NCBI GenBank assembly: GCA_966128725.1
Contig: CBHYLN010000107.1
Span: 1-17,591 of the forward strand
Direction: 5' to 3'
From: JAFDZV01 sp966128725
GTDB lineage: Bacteria; Bacteroidota; Ignavibacteria; OLB7
DNA: 17,591 nt
A model generated the notes under the pieces. That model searched no databases. It was not told the origin of the DNA and saw only the letters and a list, made by a program, of their open reading frames with translations. The number at the start of each line of letters is the position of its first letter. The first letter of the stretch is position 1. The translations under genes and the position numbers were made by a program. Below are positions 1-7,988 of this stretch, one piece after another.

Positions 1-195
1 CCACCACCAGCCGCCCCAGCCCCCGCCCGGCCCGCCGCCATCATCAAAGCCGAATATCGGGCCGCTGCCCAACCAGTCACCGGCATTGCCGCCGCTGAAC
101 GGCGGCGGAGGCGGCACCGCTCCGCGCGCATCCAATCGTGAACACGCAACAATGCCGAACACTGCTGCACAGAACATCACCCAGCAGTACTTCAT
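1..195 (-). CDS. Small Gly/Trp-rich lipoprotein, 3' end beyond window
   Basis: The reading frame starts at ATG 193-195 and stays open for 65 codons to base 1 without a stop, so the C-terminus is outside the window. A strong Shine-Dalgarno (GGGAGGA) lies six bases upstream, which fixes the start. The N-terminus MKYCWVMFCAAVFGIVACS is a lipoprotein-type signal with a lipobox-like I-V-A-C and acceptor Cys at residue 18. The mature part has a run of five prolines (about residues 28-32) and then a region rich in Gly, Trp and Phe ending GGGWGGWWW. It lies 52 nt after the stop of the T9SS cargo gene on the same strand, so the two are probably co-transcribed. I do not recognise a family; low-complexity G/W-rich tails can be surface-associated, but that is inference. 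The strong ribosome binding site and signal peptide make it very likely real. Confidence 0.72.
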   Translation of the reverse strand, partial: MKYCWVMFCAAVFGIVACSRLDARGAVPPPPPFSGGNAGDWLGSGPIFGFDDGGGPGGGWGGWWW

Positions 196-247
196 GGTGG
201 ATCCTCCCGAACGTGTTGATTGCAACGTATTGATTTTGAGCAGTGGC

Positions 248-1297
248 TTATCGATCGATGATCACCTTTGTGGTGCGCACCAGGCGGTCGCGATGAAGCA
301 GCCCGACGATGTATGTGCCGGGCTCGGTAAAGCGGTGATGTATCGTTGTGGCGCCCCCGGCAGACGCCGAACTGTACGGCGAGAACACCAGGCTGCCGCC
401 GATATCATAGATCATCACTTCCATACGCCCCGTTTCATCCGGCGGGGCGCTGAACGTGATATCGGCGTCGCGTTCGGCGGTGCGTACACTCAGCGCGAAT
501 CGGTCGTCGCCGGCTGTTGCCAAATCGCTCGGCGAACGTTTGTTGTACGCTCCGCTGTACACCTGCAGGTACCGCTGGTAATCGGCTCTGTTCAGCCGAT
601 TGGAGACACCGTGTGTGTAGCCATCAAACCGTACGAAATGGTATTTGCCCGCCCCATTGGCGCGCACGGTAACGCCGATAAACGCGCTGTCGCCGGCAAC
701 GGGACCCGGCACAACATACCGCACCAGCGCCATCAACGGGCGCGAGCCGTAGATATGCGGTGCGCCGGGCGTAACGCGGGCCAGGATGCCGGTACTGTCC
801 AGTTGGGCCAGCGGCATGTAGTCCGAAGCGCGAACTAGGTGCACGATGTACTCAAGTGTGTCCTCGGCGTAGTAGGAGCTGGTATCCTGCCACTTTGTGA
901 TCGGGTGATACCATTTTAATTCACGGTAAAAGCTTACCGTATCGCCGGCGGAAACCGGGAAATTGGCGGTCCGGGAGTTGAACGTCAGGTAGCCCTGCTC
1001 GGCGTGTACCAGGCGCCCATCCTTCCAATGCAGCAGTTGAAGCAACTGACCGTTGAGGCTGGCCTCGGTGAACAGATACTCCACGTGGCAAATGGAATCA
1101 TATACCATGCCGTAACTGTACGACTGCGAGAACTTGGCCGGGGCGATTGTGTCCAGATGTGGACCCACACGGTAATGCCGCGCCGAGTCCGGGCTCAAGG
1201 CCCAGGGCGGTGTCTGCGGCTGCGCAAAGGAACTGGCTGTGAATATGGCGGTAAACGTGAGCGCGATCATCAGCGCTCGAAATCCAATGCTCGTCAT
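248..1297 (-). CDS. Secreted protein of unknown function with T9SS type A sorting domain
   Basis: This encodes 349 residues. I chose the ATG at 1297 rather than the in-frame ATG 36 nt upstream because a Shine-Dalgarno (AGGAGAG) lies just before it and the protein then begins directly with a signal peptide: MTSIGFRALMIALTFTAIF followed by TASSFAQ, with cleavage likely after Ala-Gln. The central region (about 25-275) has no motif I recognise; it is rich in Tyr, Trp and Asp and looks like beta-rich extracellular sequence. The last ~75 residues (segments MEVMIYDIGGSLVF and EPGTYIVGLLHRDRLVRTTK) fit the C-terminal type A sorting domain that directs proteins through the type IX system to the cell surface in the FCB group. 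It is preceded by a convincing promoter and followed after 52 nt by the small lipoprotein gene. The function of the passenger cannot be assigned. Confidence 0.85.
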   Translation of the reverse strand: MTSIGFRALMIALTFTAIFTASSFAQPQTPPWALSPDSARHYRVGPHLDTIAPAKFSQSYSYGMVYDSICHVEYLFTEASLNGQLLQLLHWKDGRLVHAEQGYLTFNSRTANFPVSAGDTVSFYRELKWYHPITKWQDTSSYYAEDTLEYIVHLVRASDYMPLAQLDSTGILARVTPGAPHIYGSRPLMALVRYVVPGPVAGDSAFIGVTVRANGAGKYHFVRFDGYTHGVSNRLNRADYQRYLQVYSGAYNKRSPSDLATAGDDRFALSVRTAERDADITFSAPPDETGRMEVMIYDIGGSLVFSPYSSASAGGATTIHHRFTEPGTYIVGLLHRDRLVRTTKVIIDR

Positions 1298-1356
1298 CAA
1301 GGATCTCTCCTGTCCAACATTCAACAAATACATCAGTATACATAAACCGCGCTACA

Positions 1357-1385
1357 AGTATAATTTAAATTCCGACCGGTGGCAA
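1357..1385 (-). promoter_or_regulatory. Sigma70-like promoter for the 248-1297 gene
   Basis: Read on the minus strand, TTGCCA (1380-1385) is separated by exactly 17 nt from TATACT (1357-1362). The spacer is A/T-rich next to the -10. This would start transcription near 1350 and leave a leader of about 50 nt before the ATG at 1297. The same stretch can also be read as a Bacteroidota-type element (TATACTTG with an upstream TTG about 20 nt away). It is seen in sequence only; activity is inferred. Confidence 0.5.
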
Positions 1386-1444
1386 GGTACATGTTTGTGT
1401 GCCCCCTCTGTCAGGTACCTGGGACACGCGGGCAGGAGGTCAGG

Positions 1445-1845
1445 CACGCGCCGTGGTTAGCGGCTATGCCTCGGCAACACATCGTCTCGCATGTGCAACC
1501 CGAGCCGAGTTCAACACGCGCCGTGGTTAGCGGCTATGCCTCGGCAACACATCGTCTCGCATGCGCAACCCGAGCCGCGTTCAACACGCGCCACGATTAG
1601 CGGCAATGCCTCGGCAACACATCGCCTCACATGCACCACCCGAGCCTGAGCTAAACACGCGCCGCGATTAACGCCAATGCCACAGCAACACATCGCCTCG
1701 CATGCGCAACCCGAGCCGAGTTCAACACGCGCCGTGGTTAGCGGCTATGCCTCGGCAACACATCGTCTCGCATGCGCAACCCGAGCCGCGTTCAACACGC
1801 GCCACGATTAGCGGCAATGCCTCGGCAACACATCGTCTCGCATGC
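1445..1845. repeat. Six-copy 70-bp tandem repeat array
   Basis: Units begin with CACGCGCC at 1445, 1515, 1585, 1656, 1726 and 1796, so the period is 70 bp (71 bp once). The last copy breaks down after about 50 bp, near 1845. Each unit carries CGGCAACACATCG, the palindrome-containing GCATGCG (or a close variant) and CAACCCGAGCC. Units 2-3 are nearly identical to units 5-6, at a distance of 211 bp, so a three-unit block was duplicated. Unit 4 is the most divergent. The array fills most of the gap between the stop of the patatin gene (1884) and the promoter of the next gene (1357-1385). No credible reading frame runs through it on either strand. A CRISPR is excluded because units abut without unique spacers. 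Its role is unknown; it would be transcribed as the 3' region of the patatin mRNA if that transcript is not terminated earlier. Confidence 0.93.
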
Positions 1846-1883
1846 CAAACTCAAGCAGCACGCTAAAGGGTATCCGCATGCGA

Positions 1884-4628
1884 TTAATCGAAGCGGTAGC
1901 CCAACGAGAAGTAGGCCACAAACGGCCCCCAGTTAACCAGCGACGCGGCCTCGCGCTTGTTGAAGGTGAAGCTGCGCCCCAGGGAGAAATTGGCCGGGCC
2001 AACGGGAGTATCCAGCCCTACGTTCATGCCGATGCCGTGCTCCAGATCGTTCAGCCGGATTTGCGACGGCGCCCCCCAGGTTGCGCCGAGATCGTAGCGC
2101 ATGGCCACGTAGGAATCGAAGAAGATCTTCACCGGCAGACGGTAGCGATACTCCAGGCTGGTGAGGAACAACTGCCGGCCGTGTTGCTCCTCCTCGCGCA
2201 GACCGAACATGCTGCGCTGGCCACCAAGCGTGAACTGCTCCAACAGTGGCATCGTGGCATCACCAAACCCAAGGCGCAGGCGCGGGTGCACCACGTGCCC
2301 GCCGCCAAGCGAGGCGAAGAAGTCGGCATCCACGCCCAGCTTCACGAACGATTCGTCGGCGCCGAACAACGACTGCGAGGTCTCGTACGAAAGGTCAACC
2401 AACGCGCCATCCACGGTAAAGGGCACACGGTCCTGCGTATCGAAACGGGCGCCCAGCTTCACGGTGCTTACCCCACCCCAGCCGGCGGCAACCACGCTGG
2501 CGCCCAGGTTGCGCAGCCCCTGCCGCTCGAATCTCCCCTCCACGGTGAACAGGCCAATGCGTTCCACCTGGCGCCCAAGGCGGGCGCGGGCGCCAACGCG
2601 GGTTTCACGATACTCGCCAAGGATGTTGCGCCCGATTACGCCGGCGTCGTGGTCAACGGTCCGCTCGAAGCTGTTGACATTGCGATAACCCGCGTAGCCG
2701 GATAACCCGAAGGTCCAGTAGCTGCCGTAGATCCTGTTGGCGCGCACATCCAGCACCACCGCGCGATCGCGCACACCGCCCCACACGCGCCCGGCAACGC
2801 GGGTGCCGTGGCCAAACAGATTCTCCTGCGCCATCTCGATGCCAAGCTGCGTATACCGTTCGTTGTCGACACTGGCCGAAAGTCGCAACACGGCCGTGCT
2901 GCGTTCGGCAAGCCGCACAAGCACGTCGACGCCGGAATCGGCTAGCGGCACGGCCTCGACGCGCACATCCCGGAAGAATCCGGTGCGCATCAACTGATTG
3001 GTTGCCTGCGCAGCCTGCTCGGCGCGGAACAGATCGCCCGGGGCGAACTCCAGCTCGCGGTCGACAACGAACCGAGCGCAGGACGCCAACCCCTCAACAC
3101 GAATCGCATGGATGACGCCCTCATCAAGGTATACGTCCAGGCTGCCGCTGGTGTAATCGAACGCCACGGAGTCCGCCTGGAAAAACGAATACCCGTCGCG
3201 GCGAACATCGGCCACGGCCTTCACCACGGCGGCGCGAACCGAGTCGAAATTCAACGGCGCGCCAACCAGCTTCCGGAGCGCGGGCATGATCAGCGATTCA
3301 TCGATCAACACGTTGTGGTGCAGGCGCACAGCGGCCACAAGCGGCGCGGGCGAACCGGTTACCGTCACGTGGGCGCCATTGCCAAGGTAGTCGATGGTGG
3401 CTTCCAGATTAACGTACGCGCCGCTGGCGGCAACGTAATCAAGCCGCTCCTGTATGCGGTTGGCATCAACGGTGGCGCCGTCGCAGCCAAGCAGCATCAG
3501 CAGCCGCTCATCGCCGGTGTTGCGGCCGGCAACCGGCCACGCCCCGTTCGCGCGGTGAGCCTGTTGAGGCCCAACAAGCCGGGTAAGCGCGGCAATCGAA
3601 CGGCGGGCCTCGGCCTCGCCGGAGTCGATCGCGGCCGCGGCAATGGTGAAATCGGAGGCGTCCATATCACCAAGGCTCGGCGAAATCACCAGGTCGGCAT
3701 CGGCGATCGCGTCGCGGCTGCGCTCGCGCATCATAAGCGTCACAACCTGGTCGGCCACGTTCCACGGGGTGTTCAACTTCTCGGCCGGCATCAACGGCGA
3801 CGTGGTGTTCACGACGATCACCACGTCACACCCCAACGCCCGCGCGGTGGGCACGGGCACGTTCTCCAGCAGACCGCCGTCAACCAGCAGAACCGAGTCG
3901 AACGCAACGGGCGAGAAACGCAGCGGCACGGTTGCGCTTGCGCGCATGGCCATGGCAAGGTTGCCGCTGTCCAGCACAATCGTGCGGCCCTTGGCCAGGT
4001 CGGTGGCCACGGCACGGAATCGGTACTTGAGATTGTCGAACGAGCCACCATAGTGGTACGGGCCGCGCCACACCAGCCCTTCGATGAACTGCGTCATGCG
4101 CGAGCCGGTGGACACCGCCTCCGGCACCATCGGGGTAAGCCCGTCCAGATGAAGCGTGAGCAGGCTGCGGTCGTTCTCCACCTTCTGATCGATGAACAGC
4201 TCGCTGCGGCGCGCCTCCTCGCCGATCCCCAGCAGATCGTTCCAATCGGTGGCACGCGCGATCGAATCCAGATCGGCGGCGGAGTACCCGTCGGCATACA
4301 GGCCGCCCAGCAATGCGCCGATGCTGGTGCCGACAATCGCATCCGGAAACACGCCCAGTTGCTCCAGCACCTTCAGCACGCCGATCTGCGCGAAGCCGCG
4401 CGACCCGCCACCGCTCAGCACCAGCCCGATACGGGGGGCCGTGCCGGGAATGCGCGATCGGCGCAGGTTGATCCCGGCCCCCACACGCGGGCGCAAGGTG
4501 ACGCGCGCGGGCGCGGCATCGCCCGCAACACGCGCCAGGGCCTGGGCGCGCAGCTTGGTGCAGGCCGCGGCAAACAGCAGCACGGCCAGCGCCTGAAGCA
4601 TCGTTCGTATGGTTTCGCGGGAGTTCAA
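1884..4628 (-). CDS. Patatin-like phospholipase fused to POTRA modules and outer-membrane beta-barrel
   Basis: This 914-residue protein has four parts. A signal peptide (about 1-30, cleavage likely after AQA) is followed by a patatin domain (about 65-350) with the oxyanion motif GGGSRG (73-78), the nucleophile elbow GTSIG with Ser102, and the catalytic Asp250 in VDGGLLENVPV. Next come two POTRA-like modules (about 432-505 and 506-575). The C-terminal BamA/Omp85-like barrel (about 578-914) ends in YFSLGYRFD, with a penultimate aromatic typical of outer-membrane barrels. The Ser-Asp dyad predicts a lipid acyl hydrolase held at the outer membrane. This resembles type Vd autotransporters such as PlpD, although those have one POTRA. 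The longest frame starts with TTG at 4628; an ATG at 4601 is possible, but the TTG start gives a better basic n-region. Neither has a clear Shine-Dalgarno. It is divergent from the PpiD-like gene, and both products act in the envelope. Confidence 0.92.
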   Translation of the reverse strand: MNSRETIRTMLQALAVLLFAAACTKLRAQALARVAGDAAPARVTLRPRVGAGINLRRSRIPGTAPRIGLVLSGGGSRGFAQIGVLKVLEQLGVFPDAIVGTSIGALLGGLYADGYSAADLDSIARATDWNDLLGIGEEARRSELFIDQKVENDRSLLTLHLDGLTPMVPEAVSTGSRMTQFIEGLVWRGPYHYGGSFDNLKYRFRAVATDLAKGRTIVLDSGNLAMAMRASATVPLRFSPVAFDSVLLVDGGLLENVPVPTARALGCDVVIVVNTTSPLMPAEKLNTPWNVADQVVTLMMRERSRDAIADADLVISPSLGDMDASDFTIAAAAIDSGEAEARRSIAALTRLVGPQQAHRANGAWPVAGRNTGDERLLMLLGCDGATVDANRIQERLDYVAASGAYVNLEATIDYLGNGAHVTVTGSPAPLVAAVRLHHNVLIDESLIMPALRKLVGAPLNFDSVRAAVVKAVADVRRDGYSFFQADSVAFDYTSGSLDVYLDEGVIHAIRVEGLASCARFVVDRELEFAPGDLFRAEQAAQATNQLMRTGFFRDVRVEAVPLADSGVDVLVRLAERSTAVLRLSASVDNERYTQLGIEMAQENLFGHGTRVAGRVWGGVRDRAVVLDVRANRIYGSYWTFGLSGYAGYRNVNSFERTVDHDAGVIGRNILGEYRETRVGARARLGRQVERIGLFTVEGRFERQGLRNLGASVVAAGWGGVSTVKLGARFDTQDRVPFTVDGALVDLSYETSQSLFGADESFVKLGVDADFFASLGGGHVVHPRLRLGFGDATMPLLEQFTLGGQRSMFGLREEEQHGRQLFLTSLEYRYRLPVKIFFDSYVAMRYDLGATWGAPSQIRLNDLEHGIGMNVGLDTPVGPANFSLGRSFTFNKREAASLVNWGPFVAYFSLGYRFD

Positions 4629-4753
4629 GAATGCGGACGGAAGGTTGCCCTGCGCGTGTTATACCGCCGGGAATCGGAGGCATCAACGGCACCGCGCGGC
4701 ATTGGGACGATAAAGGGGGCGCGAAATTTTGGCGAAATCGAGAGCGCACCAGA

Positions 4754-4784
4754 ATTGGAAATCGACCAGTGCGGATTATATTTG
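4754..4784 (+). promoter_or_regulatory. Promoter for the PpiD-like gene (Bacteroidota-type pattern)
   Basis: ATTG at 4754-4757 is followed after 19 nt by TATATTTG at 4777-4784, one mismatch from the TTTG-N19-TAnnTTTG consensus of Bacteroidota housekeeping promoters. The same bases can also be read as a sigma70 promoter (TTGGAA, 16 nt, TATATT). Transcription would begin near 4791, leaving a leader of about 50 nt. It sits in the 211-nt divergent gap between two envelope genes; I found no equally good element for the opposite strand. Confidence 0.45.
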
Positions 4785-4839
4785 CCGTTCACTTGTGACC
4801 TGACATCCTAAAAATACAGCTTCCTACGGTAAGCACGCT

Positions 4840-6993
4840 ATGGGGCTCATGCAAACGTTCCGGCGCCGAATGCCGGTTGTCATCATCTTCCTGATCGTCA
4901 TGTTCGTGGCTCTGTTCATCTATGAATGGGGGTACGAGCGAAGCGGTCGCGGACAGTCCGGTGGTACCAGTACCACGGCAATCGCGTCGGTTAACGGCGA
5001 AGACATCAGCATTGCTGAATACAACGAGCAAGTAAAGAACGCCATCGAAGCGCAACGCGGCCAGAATGCCGACGCGCCTGTCAACGAGGAGCAGATCCGC
5101 GAACAGGTGTGGCAGCAGCTGGTCAACCAGACGATCATCCGCCAAGCGGCCGAGCGTCTGGGCGTTGGGGTCTCGAAGGAAGAGCTTGTGCAGACAATGC
5201 TGTACGATCCACCCGCCGCGCTGAAGCAGCCCTTCATGGACAGCACCGGCTCCTTCTTCATGCAGAAGGAATACATGGCGTTCATGACCAACATCGATGG
5301 CTGGCTTGCTGCCCGCAAGTATCCGCAGAATAAGATCGACGAGGTCAAGGCGCAGATCAAGGAGATCGAGCGCAACGTGATGTACCAGAAGACGGTTGAG
5401 GCCGTGATGGCGGTTGTTTCCTCTTCGGCCACACCGTCGCCGCTGGAAGCCCGCATCGCCTACAGCGATCAGCACGAGAAGGTAAGCGGCGGCTTCGTGA
5501 TGTTCGATGTGAACCTGATCCCGGACTCCGCGGTATCGGTTACCGAGCAGGAAGCCAAGGCATACTACGACGCCCACCGTACCGACTTTCAGCAGAAGGC
5601 CTCGCGCGAGGCCCGCTACACGCTGTTCCAGCTTACCCCTTCGGCCAACGACTCCAACGTGATGAGCAACCGATTGAAGGCCGTTACCGACGGCATCAAT
5701 CGCGCGGCTACGCCCGAGGAGAAGACGAAGGCGTTTGAACAGTTCGCCACCAAGTATGGCAGCGGAACGTATAACGGTGTTGAGTACACGCCGCTGCAGC
5801 AGCTTTCGCCGGAGTTGCAGACCGCGCTTGCAAACGCGGTGCCCGGCTCGGTTATCGGCCCGGTTCGCCTTGCCGATGGCTCGTACATGATCAACGTTGT
5901 CGACGTCAAGGATTCCGGCGAGGTCTATGTAAAGGCTTCCCACATCCTGCTGCGTACCGGCGGCGCCAATGATGACAGCGTGAAGGCCGAGGCCGAGCGC
6001 ATCCTGAAGCTGGCCCGCGGCGGCCAGGACTTCGGCAGCCTTGCCACGCAGTACAGCGCCGATCCCGGCTCGGCACAGCGCGGCGGCGATCTTCCCTTCT
6101 TCAAGAAGGGTTCGATGCTGAAGGAATTCGAGGACGCCTCCTTCGCCGCCCAACCCGGCCAGATCGTTGGCCCGGTAAAGACCAGCGTGGGTTATCACAT
6201 CATCAAGGTTACCGACCGTTCGTCGAAGAGCTACAGGCTCCGCGACATGAAGTTCGACCCCAAGGTGTCGCCGATGACCAAGGCACAGTTGCGCACCAAG
6301 GCGCAGCAGTTCCGCGACAAGCTGCTTGCCGGAACCAACATCGACACGCTTGCAACGCAGTTGAAGCTGCAGGTGCTGGAGACCGGCCCCGCCGAGCGCC
6401 TTACGCCGGCGGCGGGCTCGATGCGCTTCACGCGCTTCATCTTCGACGAGAAGCAGGGCGCGATCAGCGATGTGTACGAGCTTCAGGACGGCAGCTTCCT
6501 GGTGGGTCAGATCTCGAAGATCCGTACGGCCGGCACTCAGGATTTCGCCGACGCCAAGGACGCCATCATGATGAAGCTCCGGGCCAAGAAGAAGTTGGAT
6601 ATGGTGAAGGGTCGCGCCGAGAAGATGCGCGCGGCGCTGGCCGCCGGCGACAGCCTCTCGAAGCTGGCATCACTGGATTCGTCGTTGCAGGTGCGCCCGA
6701 TCAACGAGGCCACACGCACTACGCCGTTCCCCGGTGTCGGGTTCGATTACACGCTGACCAACGCATTGTTCAGCATGAAGCCGGGCCAGATCTCGAACGC
6801 GCTTCGCGGCGAACGCGGCTACTTTATCGCAACGGTATCGAACATCACGAAGCCGAGCGACAAGGACTACGAGGCCGAACGCACGAAGTTCATCGAAGGC
6901 CTGATGCAGCAGCGTCGGCAGCAGATTTTCCAGGAGTGGATGCAGAAGGAGCGCGACCGCGCCGAAATCATCGACTACCGGAACAACCGCTAA
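4840..6993 (+). CDS. ppiD: PpiD-like membrane-anchored peptidyl-prolyl isomerase
   Basis: The 717-residue product has a short basic N-terminus (FRRR), one transmembrane segment (about 11-29), then a SurA/PpiD N-terminal chaperone region starting at the characteristic ASVNGEDIS (49-57). A parvulin (PpiC-type) domain lies at about 363-460, marked by VKASHILLRT, the GGDLPFFKKGSM core and SVGYHIIKV. The region 640-690 (PFPGVGFDYTLTNALFSMKPGQIS) looks like a second, degenerate parvulin-like module. PpiD proteins sit in the inner membrane facing the periplasm and help fold exported outer-membrane proteins, fitting the adjacent beta-barrel and T9SS cargo genes. E. coli PpiD is 623 residues, so this copy is somewhat longer. 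The start ATG at 4840 has only a weak GGTAAG upstream; another ATG lies three codons in. The architecture is clear; strict orthology to ppiD is inferred. Confidence 0.93.
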   Translation: MGLMQTFRRRMPVVIIFLIVMFVALFIYEWGYERSGRGQSGGTSTTAIASVNGEDISIAEYNEQVKNAIEAQRGQNADAPVNEEQIREQVWQQLVNQTIIRQAAERLGVGVSKEELVQTMLYDPPAALKQPFMDSTGSFFMQKEYMAFMTNIDGWLAARKYPQNKIDEVKAQIKEIERNVMYQKTVEAVMAVVSSSATPSPLEARIAYSDQHEKVSGGFVMFDVNLIPDSAVSVTEQEAKAYYDAHRTDFQQKASREARYTLFQLTPSANDSNVMSNRLKAVTDGINRAATPEEKTKAFEQFATKYGSGTYNGVEYTPLQQLSPELQTALANAVPGSVIGPVRLADGSYMINVVDVKDSGEVYVKASHILLRTGGANDDSVKAEAERILKLARGGQDFGSLATQYSADPGSAQRGGDLPFFKKGSMLKEFEDASFAAQPGQIVGPVKTSVGYHIIKVTDRSSKSYRLRDMKFDPKVSPMTKAQLRTKAQQFRDKLLAGTNIDTLATQLKLQVLETGPAERLTPAAGSMRFTRFIFDEKQGAISDVYELQDGSFLVGQISKIRTAGTQDFADAKDAIMMKLRAKKKLDMVKGRAEKMRAALAAGDSLSKLASLDSSLQVRPINEATRTTPFPGVGFDYTLTNALFSMKPGQISNALRGERGYFIATVSNITKPSDKDYEAERTKFIEGLMQQRRQQIFQEWMQKERDRAEIIDYRNNR

Positions 6994-7024
6994 CGAGCGC
7001 GACCGCAGGCCATTGGCCCCGCGC

Positions 7025-7046
7025 CGTATGTGGTATGTATGATGCG
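7025..7046. repeat. Short dispersed motif, copy 1
   Basis: This GGTATG-containing stretch ending TGATGCG resembles 7922-7944: over the 19 aligned bases ending in GATGCG only three differ, plus one indel upstream. The two copies flank the methyltransferase gene. It lies between the stop of the PpiD-like gene and its terminator. It may be a small REP-like element or chance similarity. Confidence 0.35.
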
Positions 7047-7057
7047 GAGATAATCGT

Positions 7058-7094
7058 GGGGAGCGACCAAACGCACGTCGCTCCCCTCTTTTTT
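7058..7094 (+). terminator. Rho-independent terminator after the PpiD-like gene
   Basis: A perfect 10-bp stem, GGGGAGCGAC (7058-7067) with GTCGCTCCCC (7077-7086), encloses a 9-nt loop and is followed by TCTTTTTT (7087-7094). It begins 64 nt after the stop at 6993 and should separate the PpiD-like transcript from the methyltransferase gene, which starts only 52 nt later. Confidence 0.9.
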
Positions 7095-7146
7095 CCCCCT
7101 TCTTTTTCCGGGGTACCGAACCGACCGTTACCAGAGAATCCCGAGT

Positions 7147-7884
7147 ATGGATGACGCCCTGTATCACCTGCATTATCAGCAGGAAGAATCGCACTGGTGG
7201 TTCGCAGCACGGTCGGAGATCGTACGGCGGATCATTGCCCGTTACGGGAACCTGCAACCGGGCGACACCATTCTCGATATCGGTTGTGGCACCGGCGCAA
7301 TCCTGAAGGAGCTCTCGCAGACGTATAACGCGGTTGGCATCGACATGTCGCCGCTGGCAATCGAATACTCAAAGAAGCGCGGGCTGGCCAATGTGTTTCA
7401 GATGACCGTGCAGGAGTTCCCCCGCGACAAGTTCAACGTGAAGGGTATTCTGCTGCTGGACGTTATCGAACACATCGACGACGATCTGGACGTTCTCCGC
7501 GCCGCGCGCGAGATTGTCGCCGCCAACGACGGGCGCGTGATCATCACGGTTCCCGCCTACATGTGGCTGTGGAGCTCGCACGATGTGGCAAACCATCACA
7601 AGCGCCGCTATACCAGGCGCCGGCTTCGCGAGGTGCTTGAGAACGCCGGCCTTGAGCCGGTGAAGATGAGCTACTACAACACGCTGCTGTTCCCGCTGGC
7701 GGTGGTGAAGAAACTGCTCTCCCGCTCCAAGACGGCCGCGAAGGCATCAGAGGCGGTCGATCAGCCGTCGACGTTCGTCAACACGGTCTTCAAGGCGATC
7801 TTCGGCGCCGAGAAATACATCGTTCCCTCGATGAACCTTCCGTACGGTGTTTCGATTGTCACGGTGGCTCGCGTGAAACGCTGA
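7147..7884 (+). CDS. Class I SAM-dependent methyltransferase
   Basis: This encodes 245 residues. SAM-binding motif I is ILDIGCGTG (42-50), the acidic residue after strand 2 is Asp66 in GIDMS, and the post-motif strand is ILLLDVIEHI (101-110). The N-terminal HWWFAARSEIV and the central SSHDVANHHKRRYTRRRL are typical of a large methyltransferase subgroup often found near glycan or lipid biosynthesis genes. The substrate cannot be told from sequence. The C-terminal part (about 165-245) carries a hydrophobic stretch (NTLLFPLAVVKKLL) that may contact membrane or substrate. The upstream spacing of 52 nt from a strong terminator leaves room for only a short promoter, and I see no convincing one; low-level read-through is possible. 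No strong Shine-Dalgarno precedes the ATG. Methyltransferase class is certain, role is not. Confidence 0.9.
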   Translation: MDDALYHLHYQQEESHWWFAARSEIVRRIIARYGNLQPGDTILDIGCGTGAILKELSQTYNAVGIDMSPLAIEYSKKRGLANVFQMTVQEFPRDKFNVKGILLLDVIEHIDDDLDVLRAAREIVAANDGRVIITVPAYMWLWSSHDVANHHKRRYTRRRLREVLENAGLEPVKMSYYNTLLFPLAVVKKLLSRSKTAAKASEAVDQPSTFVNTVFKAIFGAEKYIVPSMNLPYGVSIVTVARVKR

Positions 7885-7921
7885 GTACCAGGGAGTGGTT
7901 TCCAACAAGGCGCATTCCGCC

Positions 7922-7944
7922 CGTTATGCGGTATGAGTGATGCG
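7922..7944. repeat. Short dispersed motif, copy 2
   Basis: This partner of the motif at 7025-7046 also has GGTATG followed by TGATGCG. It begins 38 nt after the methyltransferase stop. Together the two copies bracket the methyltransferase gene. Confidence 0.35.
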
Positions 7945-7988
7945 TTATGCCCGGGTGCCGTATCGGCCATGCCACATCCCTCTCGTTG

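Noticed and set aside
1445..1845. Repeat array as a CRISPR
   Set aside because: Units are 70-71 bp and abut each other; the whole unit is repeated, there are no unique spacers and no cas genes nearby.
1511..2002. Small minus-strand frames across the repeat array and the end of the patatin gene
   Set aside because: They encode Cys/Arg-rich repeats of the array, lack a Shine-Dalgarno, and one overlaps the patatin C-terminus in another frame.
3108..4811. Long plus-strand frame of 567 codons opposite the patatin gene
   Set aside because: It is antisense to a gene with intact catalytic motifs, its product is His/Arg/Gly/Gln-rich without any domain, and such frames are common shadows in high-GC codon usage.
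4789..6198. Minus-strand frame of 469 codons opposite the PpiD-like gene
   Set aside because: Leu/Arg/Val-rich mirror of the PpiD-like coding strand without recognisable motif; it would also overlap the promoter of the real gene.
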